Source: Myxococcus qinghaiensis (GTDB lineage: Bacteria > Myxococcota > Myxococcia > Myxococcales > Myxococcaceae). From it: a DNA stretch of 64,000 nt. The stretch spans positions 62,001 to 126,000 of the forward strand of contig NZ_JAKCFA010000019.1 of assembly GCF_024198215.1 (NCBI RefSeq), read 5' to 3'. Under the pieces are notes generated by a model, which saw nothing but the letters and a program-made list of their open reading frames with translations, was not told the DNA's origin and made no database searches. This document shows, one piece after another, positions 20,747-30,055 of the stretch (the first letter of the stretch is position 1; each line of letters opens with the position of its first letter). The position numbers and the translations under genes were made by a program.

Positions 20747-21060
20747 CGGGTGGCAGAAAGGTGGCAGCCGGTGGCAGGCACTTTTTGAAAGACTGCCACG
20801 AGATTCCCCAGTGAAATCAACGGAGTGGCAGTGGTGGCAATGGTGGCAGTGTTTTTTGGGGTAATGCACCCTAGGGAGAGTGAGACTTCGAACCCCCTAT
20901 TGAATAGTGCCATTCAAATATGCGCGCGCGTCACGTAGGGGTACTTGAAAAAAGACTGCCACCACTGCCACCAAGAGATAAGTTGTTGAATTAAAAGAAG
21001 AAAAAGGTGGCAGCTGGTACTGCCACCCACCTGCCACCTCTGCCACCCCTCTGCCACCTT
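20747..21060. other. iteron-like GGTGGCAG repeats, candidate phage origin
   Basis: About fourteen copies of GTGGCAG or its complement CTGCCAC occur in 310 bases, in both orientations. Examples are GGTGGCAG near 20748, 20759, 20768 and 21007, and CTGCCACC near 20957, 20966, 21019, 21030, 21038 and 21052. A locally AT-richer stretch lies at 20960-21005. Dense short repeats beside an AT-rich patch, between divergent DNA-processing operons and near a primase-helicase gene, are typical of replication origins. There is no gene. Confidence 0.6.
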
Positions 21061-22169
21061 CAAGACGTTGAGTGAAAGTGCTGCGGCGGATTGTGAAGAG
21101 TCACGCAGGTGGAGCGCGCGGCGTCGGTGGGCGCGCTCCTGCCCTGGCCTGTGAATGGCTGCAGAACGGCCGGAAACGGCCTCTACGCGCGTGAACGGGA
21201 GCGGGAGCCATTCGGGCCGCACCTGACGCCTTCCGTGTCATCTGCGCCCTATCAGGGCCGTCGCTTCCCGGATTTCTGAGACGCGCAGGATGGGCAGTTG
21301 GCAGGACTGCTCAAGCCGAAGGTGGGGTGGTGATACAGCGAGACAAGGGTGTTTCACATGGCGCGCGTCCGAATGTCTGGACGAGCAGTTTGCTGCGCGA
21401 AACCGAAGCCCGAATGGGTGGGCGGCTCGTGCCTTCCGTGCGACGTCGAAGCCCGAGTGGCGACGTGCGGGCATGAAAGTCGCAGAGGCGCGCGCGACCG
21501 TGTCCCCGACGCCGCATCACCCACCCTGGATGTCTCCATTGGAAAAATCGGATGCGACGGAAGCAGGGTTGAATGCGTGGATGTCTGGGTATTGGGGGTT
21601 TGGGAGGGTGTTGAGACATGGGTAACAAGTATCGCCATGAAGTGCGGAGGGGTGCTGGCGGTATGGGAGGCCTGGCTGCGCGTTTCTCTTCGCGCCGTCA
21701 CGTCGTGGTCACGCCCACGTTGCACAGTGTCGTTCGTATTGCTTGCGAGCATGTTTCAGTCCGGTGTCGTCCTAGGCTGTGCGGGGGCTGCGTGAATTGC
21801 TGGTTCGACACGATGTGCTGGTTTGTTGTGATTGGCTCAGCCCTGGTGGTGCCAAGGCGCTGGTGCGCCATCCGGATGGGCCTGGGCCTGAGCCGAGGGA
21901 ACCGCGTCCTGGCCCACCTGGGCACGCCGCTCTCACATTGCCGCGCTCCCACTCGCAAGGGAGCCTGCGCGTCACCATAGCGAGGGGCTTGGGGTGCGCG
22001 GAGTGTCCGCCCCTCCCTTCGACAGACGCGTCGCCGCCACGAGGTGCCCGCCGAAGACGGGGCTGTCTCGGAGGTGCTGGCGTCATTCCCTCAACGGGGC
22101 TCGGCCTGGTCTCCCCTCTCACCTGGTACTTCCCGCGCGCCGAGCGCAGGGCCGGGGCGGCATGCAACT
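21061..22169. other. region without a recognisable gene
   Basis: Several short ORFs exist but none has both a ribosome site and consistent third-position GC. Some sequence is GC-poor relative to the phage genes. It probably contains the promoter region for the rightward operon that starts with the sigma-like gene. Confidence 0.4.
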
Positions 22170-23018
22170 GTGAGTCGTGGTTGGGATGCTCTTCATCGAG
22201 AGCTTGGCATGGCCCTCCAGACGGCCGAGGCGCGGCGCGCCTACCGCCTGTTGCGGCGCAACTGGGAGGTACTCTCCGACTTCGAGGAGCCGGAGGCCCT
22301 TGTTTCATTTCTCACGGCGCGCGAAGGCGACTCGCACGTCAAGGATGGGGTACTCGCGGGCCTCGTCACCCTGGTTCAGATGAGAGCTGCGGCGAGCTCC
22401 TTCGTGGCGCTGCTGTGGCTGGGCCTGTGGCCTGGGCTGGACAGCGTGTATCGCCGATGTCTCAGGCGAACGGAGCACCGGCCCGCGGAGGTGGTGTCCT
22501 CGGTGGCCGCGTCCTTCATGGCCCTCGTGGCACGCGTCAGTTTGTCAGGCGTCCATCGCGTGGCTGGGACACTCGTGCGCGGGACGGAGCGCGACGTCCT
22601 CAAGGCGTGGCACAAGGAGCTGGTGGAGCACCGCCACCGCGCGCGCCTTGAGCCGCTGGCAAACGTGGACGGCTGGGTGCCCTCGGTGCCGTGGCTCACT
22701 CCCTTTGTACCGCGAGCTCGCTCCTTCAACGCGGAGGTGGAGGAGCTGCGCGCGTGGCTCCTCCCGCTGACGGGGGAGGACACGGACCTGGTGGTGTCCC
22801 TCATCCTTCGCGAAGAGGACGCTGTCGAAGTGGCAGCGAGCCTTGGGGTGTCGCCCGAAACGGCGCGCAAGCGCGTCCGACGGGCCCTGACTCGGCTGCG
22901 GAAAATGAAGAATAAAATCCCCAAAAAAGATTTCTTGTCCCGAAATGGCGGGTGGGGGTGCTTTTTAGAGTTTGTGGATTCTGAAACAACCGAGAGGGCA
23001 CCGGGAGGGGGCGGCTGA
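22170..23018 (+). CDS. second sigma-70-like factor, phage-encoded
   Basis: The likely start is GTG 22170 ((M)SRGWDALHRELGM); ATG 22209 is an alternative. The 282-residue protein ends with a sigma region 4-type helix-turn-helix, VSLILREEDAVEVAASLGVSPETARKRVRRALTRLR. Before it come a helical region and WLLPLTGEDTDLVV. It heads the rightward early/replication operon and may activate it or another phage regulon. The last 40 residues (KNKIPKKDFLSRNGGWGCF) are encoded by the segment also found, inverted, at 20609-20690. Confidence 0.6.
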   Translation: MSRGWDALHRELGMALQTAEARRAYRLLRRNWEVLSDFEEPEALVSFLTAREGDSHVKDGVLAGLVTLVQMRAAASSFVALLWLGLWPGLDSVYRRCLRRTEHRPAEVVSSVAASFMALVARVSLSGVHRVAGTLVRGTERDVLKAWHKELVEHRHRARLEPLANVDGWVPSVPWLTPFVPRARSFNAEVEELRAWLLPLTGEDTDLVVSLILREEDAVEVAASLGVSPETARKRVRRALTRLRKMKNKIPKKDFLSRNGGWGCFLEFVDSETTERAPGGGG

Positions 23019-23173
23019 CGGAATGCGCGAATCGTATGTCCCCTCCGCATGCCGCCTGGCTTTGAGGGAGTAACGGGGCCGCCTCGCGCCCCAATTCAAT
23101 CCTGCTTCGAGACACCCTGTCCGTCCCGGCGGACAGCAACGCCCCTGTATTGCCTGCAACCTGGAAGGACTGA

Positions 23174-23515
23174 ATGAAGACAGCCACGCGAAACAACTTC
23201 GAGCATGGTGAAACATACGTGCGCTTCTTCGCGCGCATCGACGGACACCACCTCCGGGTGGTGGGCCGGGGCGACTCAGGGCCGGAAGCGGGGGCCCGTA
23301 GCCCATGCCTCTGCTGCGAGTGCGCCGGGGCCCAGGCCAATGACTACGTCCGCCTGCCGGGCCTCTTCCGCCGCTGGGAGATTCAGCACGTGGTGGACAC
23401 CGACGCGGACTTCAACATCGAGGCGGCGGGCTCCACGGAGGACGGCACCGAGCTGTTCTCGGTGTACCGGCGCGAGCGCCACGCCCCCACCACGCACTGC
23501 CAGAAGGAGGAATGA
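23174..23515 (+). CDS. small hypothetical phage protein with Cys cluster
   Basis: The 113-residue protein follows GGAAGGA. It has a CLCCEC cluster in the middle that could bind metal, and an RFFARIDGHHLRVVGRGDSG N-terminal beta-like segment. Its stop overlaps the start of the SSB-like gene (ATGA), so it belongs to the replication operon. No family is recognised. Confidence 0.65.
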   Translation: MKTATRNNFEHGETYVRFFARIDGHHLRVVGRGDSGPEAGARSPCLCCECAGAQANDYVRLPGLFRRWEIQHVVDTDADFNIEAAGSTEDGTELFSVYRRERHAPTTHCQKEE

Positions 23516-24255
23516 GCACCATGACCAACATGTGGGAGCAGACGGCCGCGATGGCCAAGCAGCATGAGCAGCAAGGCGGCGTCTGGCTGAAGCTGGTGAA
23601 CGACGGGGACACCGCCGTCGTCGTCTTCCTCGGCGAGCCGCATCCGCGCGACGTGGTTTACCTCGACAACAAGTTCGTCCCGTTCGACGAGAAGTTGAGG
23701 GCACAAGGGCACAAGTCCTCGCTGCGCGTGGCCCTCAACGTGGCCGTCTACGGGACGCGAGAGGTGAAGGTGATGGAGCAGGCCTCCACCTTCTTCACCA
23801 ACCTATTTCAGGTGCGGACGAAGTACGGGCTGGAGAAGTGGGCCTTCGAGGTGAAGCGTCACGGCGCCGCCAACGACCCGAAGACGACGTACTCCATCCT
23901 CCCGGAGTGCCAGCTTTCCTCGGAGGAGCAGCAGGCCTTCCAGGCGCTGAGCCTGCATGACTTGCCGAAGCTGTACGCGGCCGAGGCGGCGGCAGCGACG
24001 AGCAGCACGCCGACCGGGACTTCCTCCAGTGCGAAGGCGGGTGAGCCCGTCGACGTCAAGCTCGCGCAGGCCATCGCCACCGCGCTGAAGGCGCTGCCGC
24101 GCGAGGCCGTGGACCGCTTCCTCCAGAAGTTCGCCGTGCAGCGCATCCGCGACTTGCCGGCTTCGAAGGGGGAGCTGGCGCGCGCCTTCGTCGACTCCCT
24201 CGTGGCCGAGTACTCCGCGGAGAGCGTCGCGGACGTGGACCCCTTCGGGTCGTGA
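23512..24255 (+). CDS. putative single-stranded DNA-binding protein
   Basis: The 247-residue protein has an N-terminal domain of about 140 residues (VWLKLVNDGDTAVVVFLGEP ... STFFTNLFQVRTKYGLEKWAFEVKRHG) that looks like an OB-fold of the phage SSB / gp32-like type. A low-complexity linker and a helical C-terminal part follow, ending acidic, DVDPFGS. An acidic C-terminal tip ending in Phe is common in SSBs, where it recruits partners. Its place just before a helicase and a primase supports the call; a recombination mediator is the main alternative. Confidence 0.6.
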   Translation: MSTMTNMWEQTAAMAKQHEQQGGVWLKLVNDGDTAVVVFLGEPHPRDVVYLDNKFVPFDEKLRAQGHKSSLRVALNVAVYGTREVKVMEQASTFFTNLFQVRTKYGLEKWAFEVKRHGAANDPKTTYSILPECQLSSEEQQAFQALSLHDLPKLYAAEAAAATSSTPTGTSSSAKAGEPVDVKLAQAIATALKALPREAVDRFLQKFAVQRIRDLPASKGELARAFVDSLVAEYSAESVADVDPFGS

Positions 24256-24342
24256 GCGCGCCCTGCTGAGCCTGTTGCCGTAGCCATGCGCGAAGGGGGC
24301 CTGTTGCGTGCCCCCGACGCGCCTCACTGAGGAAACAAACGA

Positions 24343-25854
24343 ATGGTGGAAGACTTCTCCGAAATGCGCGGGGACGGGGGACGTGTTGTCTCTCGCACCC
24401 AGGACTCCAGCGTGGGGGCTGCGCCGTCTGCGCCTGAGCGCAACGCGGGTACGGACAAACGGACGCTGCGCGTGCGCGTGGATGCAGGGCTGCGGCTCGC
24501 GGCCGGCGACGTTCCGCCCAAGGTGCTGGAGGGCCTCTGCCAATCGCTCTCCCTGCCCAACCCCGCGTACTGGAAGCTGGTGCGGCTGCGCAAGCGCCCG
24601 GGGGCGGAGCCCCAGACGCTGTACTTCTTCCGCCAGGAGGCGCGCGAGCTGGTGTTGCCGCGCGGGGCCATTCACCTGCTGCGCCGGGCCGCGGAGGAAG
24701 CGGGCCTGACGTTGTCCTTCGAGGACGCGCGTGTGCTGCCGCCCAAGCGCCTGGCGAAGCTTCCGGAGGTGTCCTTGCGCGACTACCAGGCCGAGGCCGT
24801 GGAGCGGCTGGCGAAGGCCACCCAGGGGACAGCGGTGCTCCCATGCGGGGCAGGGAAGAGTGTCCTCGCAGTCGGCGCAATCGCACGGCTCCGCACGCAG
24901 ACGCTCATCCTCGTCCACACACTGGACCTGGCCGAGCAGTGGCGAGAGCACGTGCGCGAGCGCCTGGGCCTGGAGGCGGGCCTCGTGGGCGCCGGGGAAG
25001 AGGAGGTACGTCCCGTCACCGTGGCCGTCGTCCAGTCCCTGGCCCGGTGGGAGGAGGCGAAGCTCGACGCCTTCCTCGGCCGCTTCGGCCTGCTCGTCAT
25101 CGATGAGGCCCACCACATCGCCGCCAGCGCCTTCCATCGAATCGTGGACCGTTGCCCGGCGCGCTACCGGCTGGGCCTGACGGCGACGCCCGAACGGGAG
25201 GATGGGCTGACGCCGCTCTTGCGGCTGTACCTGGGCGCCCCCTTGGCCATGGTGAAACACGAGGAACTCGTCGCACGCGGGGTGCTGGTGGTGCCCGAGG
25301 TGCGCGCCGTGGAGACGGCCTTCGACTTCCCCTATGGCCGCGCCTCCGACTACGCGCCCATGCTGGAAGCGCTGGCGGAAGACAAGGCGCGCAATGACCT
25401 CGTCCTCGGTGCCGTGGCTCGCGAGGCCTGGGCGGGCCACCTGTGCCTCGTCCTCACGGGAAGGGTGGACCACTGCGAACTGCTGGCGCAGCGGCTCTCG
25501 GCCACCGGCCTGTCGGCCGCCGCGTTGACGAGTGAGGTGCCGCGCGAGGCGCGCAAGGCTCTCCTGGACCAGGCCCGCGCCGGGCGCGTCCGTGTGCTGG
25601 TGGCCACCAGCCTGGCGGATGAGGGGCTGGACCTGCCGCGCCTCTCGCGCGTCTTCCTTGTGTACCCCGGCCGCGCGCGTGGACGCACCGTCCAGCGCCT
25701 CGGACGCCTCATGCGCCCGCACGAGGAGAAGAAGAGCGCCGTCCTCATCGACTTCGTCGACGGGAAGGTGCCGCTGCTCCGGCGCCACCACGCCGAGCGC
25801 CGCCAGCAGTACGCCACGGTGCTGGGGGTGTCCTCCGCCGCCAGCGCCCATTGA
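24343..25854 (+). CDS. superfamily 2 DNA helicase (XPB/UvsW-like)
   Basis: The 503-residue protein has the Q-like motif LRDYQAEAVERL, Walker A PCGAGKS (about 167-173), DEAH box VIDEAHH (about 252-258), motif III LTATPER, and motif VI QRLGRLMRPH (about 449-458). An N-terminal accessory domain of about 145 residues precedes the helicase core, as in XPB/UvsW-type enzymes that remodel or reanneal DNA. It would act in phage replication or recombination with the SSB-like protein and the primase. Confidence 0.9.
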   Translation: MVEDFSEMRGDGGRVVSRTQDSSVGAAPSAPERNAGTDKRTLRVRVDAGLRLAAGDVPPKVLEGLCQSLSLPNPAYWKLVRLRKRPGAEPQTLYFFRQEARELVLPRGAIHLLRRAAEEAGLTLSFEDARVLPPKRLAKLPEVSLRDYQAEAVERLAKATQGTAVLPCGAGKSVLAVGAIARLRTQTLILVHTLDLAEQWREHVRERLGLEAGLVGAGEEEVRPVTVAVVQSLARWEEAKLDAFLGRFGLLVIDEAHHIAASAFHRIVDRCPARYRLGLTATPEREDGLTPLLRLYLGAPLAMVKHEELVARGVLVVPEVRAVETAFDFPYGRASDYAPMLEALAEDKARNDLVLGAVAREAWAGHLCLVLTGRVDHCELLAQRLSATGLSAAALTSEVPREARKALLDQARAGRVRVLVATSLADEGLDLPRLSRVFLVYPGRARGRTVQRLGRLMRPHEEKKSAVLIDFVDGKVPLLRRHHAERRQQYATVLGVSSAASAH

Positions 25855-25880
25855 GCCGATGCAGGGAGTGAGCACCTTCG

Positions 25881-28800
25881 ATGACGACACCTTCTGACAC
25901 CACTCCAAGCACTCCCAACCCCGACGCCATCCACGCCACCTGGCGGTGGCTGGCGCACGCGCCGCACGGCGTGAGCGAAGTCCGCGTCATCCGCCCGGGC
26001 GGCGGTGGCATCGTCGGCCTGGGCTTCTTCGACGACGAGGAGGCCTTCGTCGCGGCCTGCGTCGAGGCCAACGCTGCCGGCAACGTGTACGTGGGCATTC
26101 AGCCGCGCCCCCAGCGCCTGCTCGAGCTGGCCCCCAACGTCCTGCTCCCGTTGCGGACGGGGGCGGGCAGCAAGGACATCGAGGTGGTGACGGCCACGGT
26201 GGTGGACCTGGACCCCGTGCGCCCCAAGGACACGGCCAGCACCGAGGACGAGCTCACGCTGACGCTCCAGGTCGCGGAAGCCGCTGCGGCCTGGTGCGAA
26301 GCGCAGGGACTCGTCCGGCCGCGACTGATGATGAGCGGCAACGGAGCGCAGCTGTGGTTCGCCCTGCCGTCGCAGTCGCTGGAAGGGGAGGCCCACGAGC
26401 GCGTGCAGGCAGGACTGAAGGCCTTCGAGGCCGAGTTCCGTGCCCGCTTCGCCTCCGAGCGCGTGCGCGTGGACTCCATCCACGACGTGGCCCGCATCAT
26501 CAAGGTGGTGGGCACCGTCGCCCGGAAGGGGGCGGGGACGGCGGAGCGGCCTCACCGAGCAGCTCGGGCGCTCGCCGGCTTCGAGCGCGTGGAAGACGCA
26601 GGACTCCTGGAGCGCCTGCTGAGCGCGCCGGTGCAGCCGCAGGTGCCGCACCTGGCGCGTCCGTCCCAGGTGGCGCTGCCGCTGGCGCCCTCCACCTCGG
26701 CACAGCAGGGGACGGTGAAGGCCCGCCGGACGGAGACGGGGGAGTACGACTGGGCGCACCCGGTGGAGATGTGCGGCCCGGTGCAGCGCCTGTGGGAGCA
26801 GGGGGCGGAGGACCGGAGCGTCGCCATCTTCAACATGGTCCGCTACTTCACCCACAAGCAGCTCGGCCTCGATGAAATCACCGAGCTCGTCCTGGAGTAC
26901 GACAGGCGAGGCCTGGGCAAGCTGAAGGGCCGGGACGGCGCCGGCTACATCCGCAAGGCCTACGAGAAGGTGGTGGCCACCGCCCGCGAGGATGGCTCCG
27001 TGGCGCCGCCCTGCCACTCCCTCCAGGGCATGGGCTACTGCCGAGTGAATCGCGAGCCGGACGTGCGCTGCGAGATGTACGACGTCGTCTTCGACATCGA
27101 GGCGGCTGTGGAGCGCCTGGCCACGGTGCCGGCCCAGGAGGTGGAGTACCGCCTCAAGCCCATTCTGGAGGCCATCGCCCACCGTCCTCCGTCCGCACAG
27201 GAGAAGTACCTGGGCCTGCTGGAGGTGCGCACCGGCCTGGCAACGCAGAAGCTGCGGCTGTCCATGGCCCGCGCCGTTCGCACGTCAGCAGCGGGAGAGG
27301 GCGCGGAGGGCGCGGACTCCAAGAGCGGAGGGAAGAGCAGCAGCGGCGACGACACCATCGACGGCGAGGTGTTCGAGGACGCGTACTGCTACTACACGGT
27401 GACGCAGCGCGGAGACGCGAAGGCGATTTCCTCCTTCACCTTCACGCCCAAGGCCGTCGTCGAAACCGAGGAGGGGGAGGTGTTCCTCGGAGACATCCGC
27501 ACGGACAAGGGCACCAGCATGGAAGGGGCGCGGCTGCCGAGGCGGGCCTTCAACTCGCGCAAGGAACTGCTGCACCACCTGCCCTCCGTCCACACGCAGT
27601 GGACGGGCAGCGACAACAACGTGCAGGGACTGCTGCGCGTGGTGGCGCGGCGTGCGGTGCCGCGGCTGCCGGGCACCAGCGTCCTGGGGGACTTCAAACA
27701 GGGGGCGCACCACGTCTGGGTGGCGCCCGGGTGCGCCATTGGCAAGGAGGGCTTTCTCTCTCCGTCGCCCGTGGCGTACCTGCCCAACGGGGCGTCCCTC
27801 GAGTCGCGCGTCCGCTATGAGGCCACGGACGACGACAGCTTCCACGACGTGGCGCGCACCGTTTTCGAGTACCTGCCGCGAATCAACACGCCGCAGGTGG
27901 TGCTGCCCATGCTGGGGTGGTTCTTCGCCACGCCGCTGAAGCCGCGCCTCTTGGAGAAGGTGGGCTCCTTTCCCATTCTCTTCTCCTACGGGACGCAAGG
28001 CAGCGGCAAGTCCAGCACCTGCACGGAAGTCTTCTGGCCGCTGGCCGGGGTGCCGGCCTCGGACGCCTACAGCGTGACGGAGACGGAATTCGCCCTCGTG
28101 AAGCTGCTGTCCTCGACGCGCTCCGTGCCGGTGGTGTTGGACGAGTACAAGCCCCACGACATGCCGCCGCCGCGCCTCCACCTGGTGCACCGCTACATGC
28201 GGCGCCTCTACCGAGGGGAGACGGAGGAGCGGGGCAGGCCGGACTTGACGGTGTCCACCTACCGGCTGCAGGCCCCGCTGTGTGTCTGCGGGGAGACGCG
28301 GCCCACGGAAGCGGCTCTCGTGGAGCGCATTCTTCCCGTCAGCCCGGAGAAAGCGACGGTGCAGCAGCCGGGCTACCGGGCGGCCTTCCGCGAGGTGACG
28401 TCTGTGCGCCTGGCCCTCTTCGCCCCTCGCTACATTCAATTCTGCCTGGGGCGGGACTTCGACAAGGACTACCGTGTGGCCCGCGACGTCGCGGATGGCC
28501 TCGTGAAGGGGCGGCAGGTGCCTCCGCGCGTCGTCGACAACGTGACGGCCATGCTGCTGGGCATTCACCTCTTCGAGCAGTTCGCCGAGGAGTGCGGCTA
28601 CCCGTTGCCCGCCGACTTGGGCGCCCGTGAGGCCGTGGACGCCGTGCTGAAGGACGTCCTCGAGGAGGAGGAGGGCGTGCGAAACGCCCTCGACGTCTTC
28701 GTCCAGAAGCTGTCCACCATGGCGATTCAGGGCGAGCTGAAGCACCGCGTGCATTACGCCTTCGTCGAGGGGCGACTGTGCCTCCACCTGGAGTCCGCCT

Positions 28801-29087
28801 ACGACGCCTACCGGATGTACTGCAAGCGCACCGACTACCGAGGAGAGATGGTGGACACGAAGGCGCTGCGACGCCTCATTCACGAAAACCACCGCGCGGG
28901 AGGGTACGTCGTTTCCCCCAGCGAGCGCGTCTGTTTCGCCGGCAAGTCCCTGCGCAGGTGTGCCCTGGTGATTGATGTCGCGAAGGTGCCCTTCATCTCC
29001 GCGGACGACTTCCCACACGTCGAGGAGGCAAGCCGTGGGTGGCGTGGCCAGGGCTATGGCTTCGCTGAGGAAGGGCGTCCTGAGTGA
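25881..29087 (+). CDS. primase-helicase (archaeo-eukaryotic primase domain + P-loop ATPase)
   Basis: The 1068-residue protein has an N-terminal AEP (prim-pol) domain: VVDLDP (108-112), the SGNGAQLWFALP strand-turn and DSIHDVARIIKVVGT (198-212) are its metal- and nucleotide-binding motifs. A Cys-containing middle region (CHSLQGMGYCRVNREPDVRC) resembles a PriCT-type zinc site. The C-terminal half is an ATPase with Walker A GTQGSGKSST (about 704-713) and Walker B VPVVLDEYK (about 749-757). This architecture is that of self-contained replication initiators of phages and plasmids. It probably works at the GGTGGCAG region upstream. Confidence 0.85.
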   Translation: MTTPSDTTPSTPNPDAIHATWRWLAHAPHGVSEVRVIRPGGGGIVGLGFFDDEEAFVAACVEANAAGNVYVGIQPRPQRLLELAPNVLLPLRTGAGSKDIEVVTATVVDLDPVRPKDTASTEDELTLTLQVAEAAAAWCEAQGLVRPRLMMSGNGAQLWFALPSQSLEGEAHERVQAGLKAFEAEFRARFASERVRVDSIHDVARIIKVVGTVARKGAGTAERPHRAARALAGFERVEDAGLLERLLSAPVQPQVPHLARPSQVALPLAPSTSAQQGTVKARRTETGEYDWAHPVEMCGPVQRLWEQGAEDRSVAIFNMVRYFTHKQLGLDEITELVLEYDRRGLGKLKGRDGAGYIRKAYEKVVATAREDGSVAPPCHSLQGMGYCRVNREPDVRCEMYDVVFDIEAAVERLATVPAQEVEYRLKPILEAIAHRPPSAQEKYLGLLEVRTGLATQKLRLSMARAVRTSAAGEGAEGADSKSGGKSSSGDDTIDGEVFEDAYCYYTVTQRGDAKAISSFTFTPKAVVETEEGEVFLGDIRTDKGTSMEGARLPRRAFNSRKELLHHLPSVHTQWTGSDNNVQGLLRVVARRAVPRLPGTSVLGDFKQGAHHVWVAPGCAIGKEGFLSPSPVAYLPNGASLESRVRYEATDDDSFHDVARTVFEYLPRINTPQVVLPMLGWFFATPLKPRLLEKVGSFPILFSYGTQGSGKSSTCTEVFWPLAGVPASDAYSVTETEFALVKLLSSTRSVPVVLDEYKPHDMPPPRLHLVHRYMRRLYRGETEERGRPDLTVSTYRLQAPLCVCGETRPTEAALVERILPVSPEKATVQQPGYRAAFREVTSVRLALFAPRYIQFCLGRDFDKDYRVARDVADGLVKGRQVPPRVVDNVTAMLLGIHLFEQFAEECGYPLPADLGAREAVDAVLKDVLEEEEGVRNALDVFVQKLSTMAIQGELKHRVHYAFVEGRLCLHLESAYDAYRMYCKRTDYRGEMVDTKALRRLIHENHRAGGYVVSPSERVCFAGKSLRRCALVIDVAKVPFISADDFPHVEEASRGWRGQGYGFAEEGRPE

Positions 29088-29136
29088 GTGGTGTCAAGCA
29101 GGCGGTTGGGTGGAGACCCATTCGTGAGGTGGAGTC

Positions 29137-29715
29137 ATGACAAGGCTGTCGCGTAGCAAGCTGTGGGCGGAGTTTCTTCAACGTCTCGCGTCGGAGATGG
29201 AGCCGCTGACCCCCGTGATTCACCAGGGCCGGCGGCTGGTATGGCGGCAAGGGGAGTGGCTGAACCGGGTGGACCTCTCGCGCCACTCCTGGCCGGACAG
29301 GCATTTCCCCGAGGCGCCGCCGGTGACGCGGATTTCGATGAACCGACTCAATTTTGAGCCCCCCGAAGCCATGCTGCGTCGGTTTGGCCTCAGCGGGGTG
29401 ACACACCCCTTGGGGGAGCCGCGCCTGCGCCTGGAGTGGACTGTCTACGGGGAGGAGTTGCTCGCCTTCGCGAACTGGCTGCCGCTGCTGATTCGTGGCC
29501 GGCTAAACCCGTGGGAGCCGATTCCACTGCCCCCGCACCCGAGCCATGTCTTCAATGGAGGACTGCGGAGGACGAGCTATGCATGGACGGCCACGGCGTG
29601 GGAAGTCTACGCGCGTTGGCGGAGGACGGACGTAAGCCTCCCATTCATCGCGATTCCCGCCGACCGGGTGAAGCCGGCACGGGCCCTGACGAGACTCCTC
29701 CGTCTCCCCTCCTGA
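29137..29715 (+). CDS. hypothetical protein downstream of the primase
   Basis: The 192-residue protein starts after GAGGTGGAGTC. It has no recognisable domain; it is rich in Arg, Trp and Pro and includes HQGRRLVWRQGEWLNRVDLS and ANWLPLLIRGRLNPWEPIPLPP. Consistent third-position GC and position in the replication operon support it as a real gene. Confidence 0.6.
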   Translation: MTRLSRSKLWAEFLQRLASEMEPLTPVIHQGRRLVWRQGEWLNRVDLSRHSWPDRHFPEAPPVTRISMNRLNFEPPEAMLRRFGLSGVTHPLGEPRLRLEWTVYGEELLAFANWLPLLIRGRLNPWEPIPLPPHPSHVFNGGLRRTSYAWTATAWEVYARWRRTDVSLPFIAIPADRVKPARALTRLLRLPS

Positions 29716-29857
29716 ATTGCTTCCCGCTGTGGCCCTTACGAGTCTCAGCAGGGAGGCGCTGCGATGCGCGGTGTTTCTCGTTTGGCGAGTGGAGTCGTCC
29801 TGGCGGGAGTGCTGCGGGTGCCATGTGTCTCCTCGATTTCGCTCTCGGGCCTTTGTC

Positions 29858-30055
29858 ATGACGATGGATACGCGAATGTCGAATCAGCATGAGGTTGAGG
29901 TTTCAGCCGCGGGGCGCTCCAGCACCCCGCAGGAGCGCCAGGATGACGCGGTGGATGTCCTCGCCGATGCCCTCTGGGAGCTGTGGTTGCGTCGTCATGC
30001 GCAGCGGCAAGGACAGGCGCCCGCGTGGAGCGCGGAGGAGAGCGCGCATGGCTGA
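29858..30055 (+). CDS. small hypothetical protein
   Basis: About 65 residues starting MTMDTRMSNQHEVEV, with later ATGs at 29864 and 29876 possible. It has a helical stretch QDDAVDVLADALWELWLRRHA. Its end overlaps the start of the DUF2924 gene, so it is probably co-translated with it. No family is recognised. Confidence 0.55.
   Translation: MTMDTRMSNQHEVEVSAAGRSSTPQERQDDAVDVLADALWELWLRRHAQRQGQAPAWSAEESAHG

Noticed and set aside
20747..21060. Short repeated words that could suggest a CRISPR or REP element
   Set aside because: The words are only 7-8 bases, occur in both orientations with irregular spacing, and fit iterons better.
25350..27182. Long minus-strand open frame across the helicase and primase
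   Set aside because: It is antisense to two well-supported genes and shows no motif; it is a GC-skew shadow.
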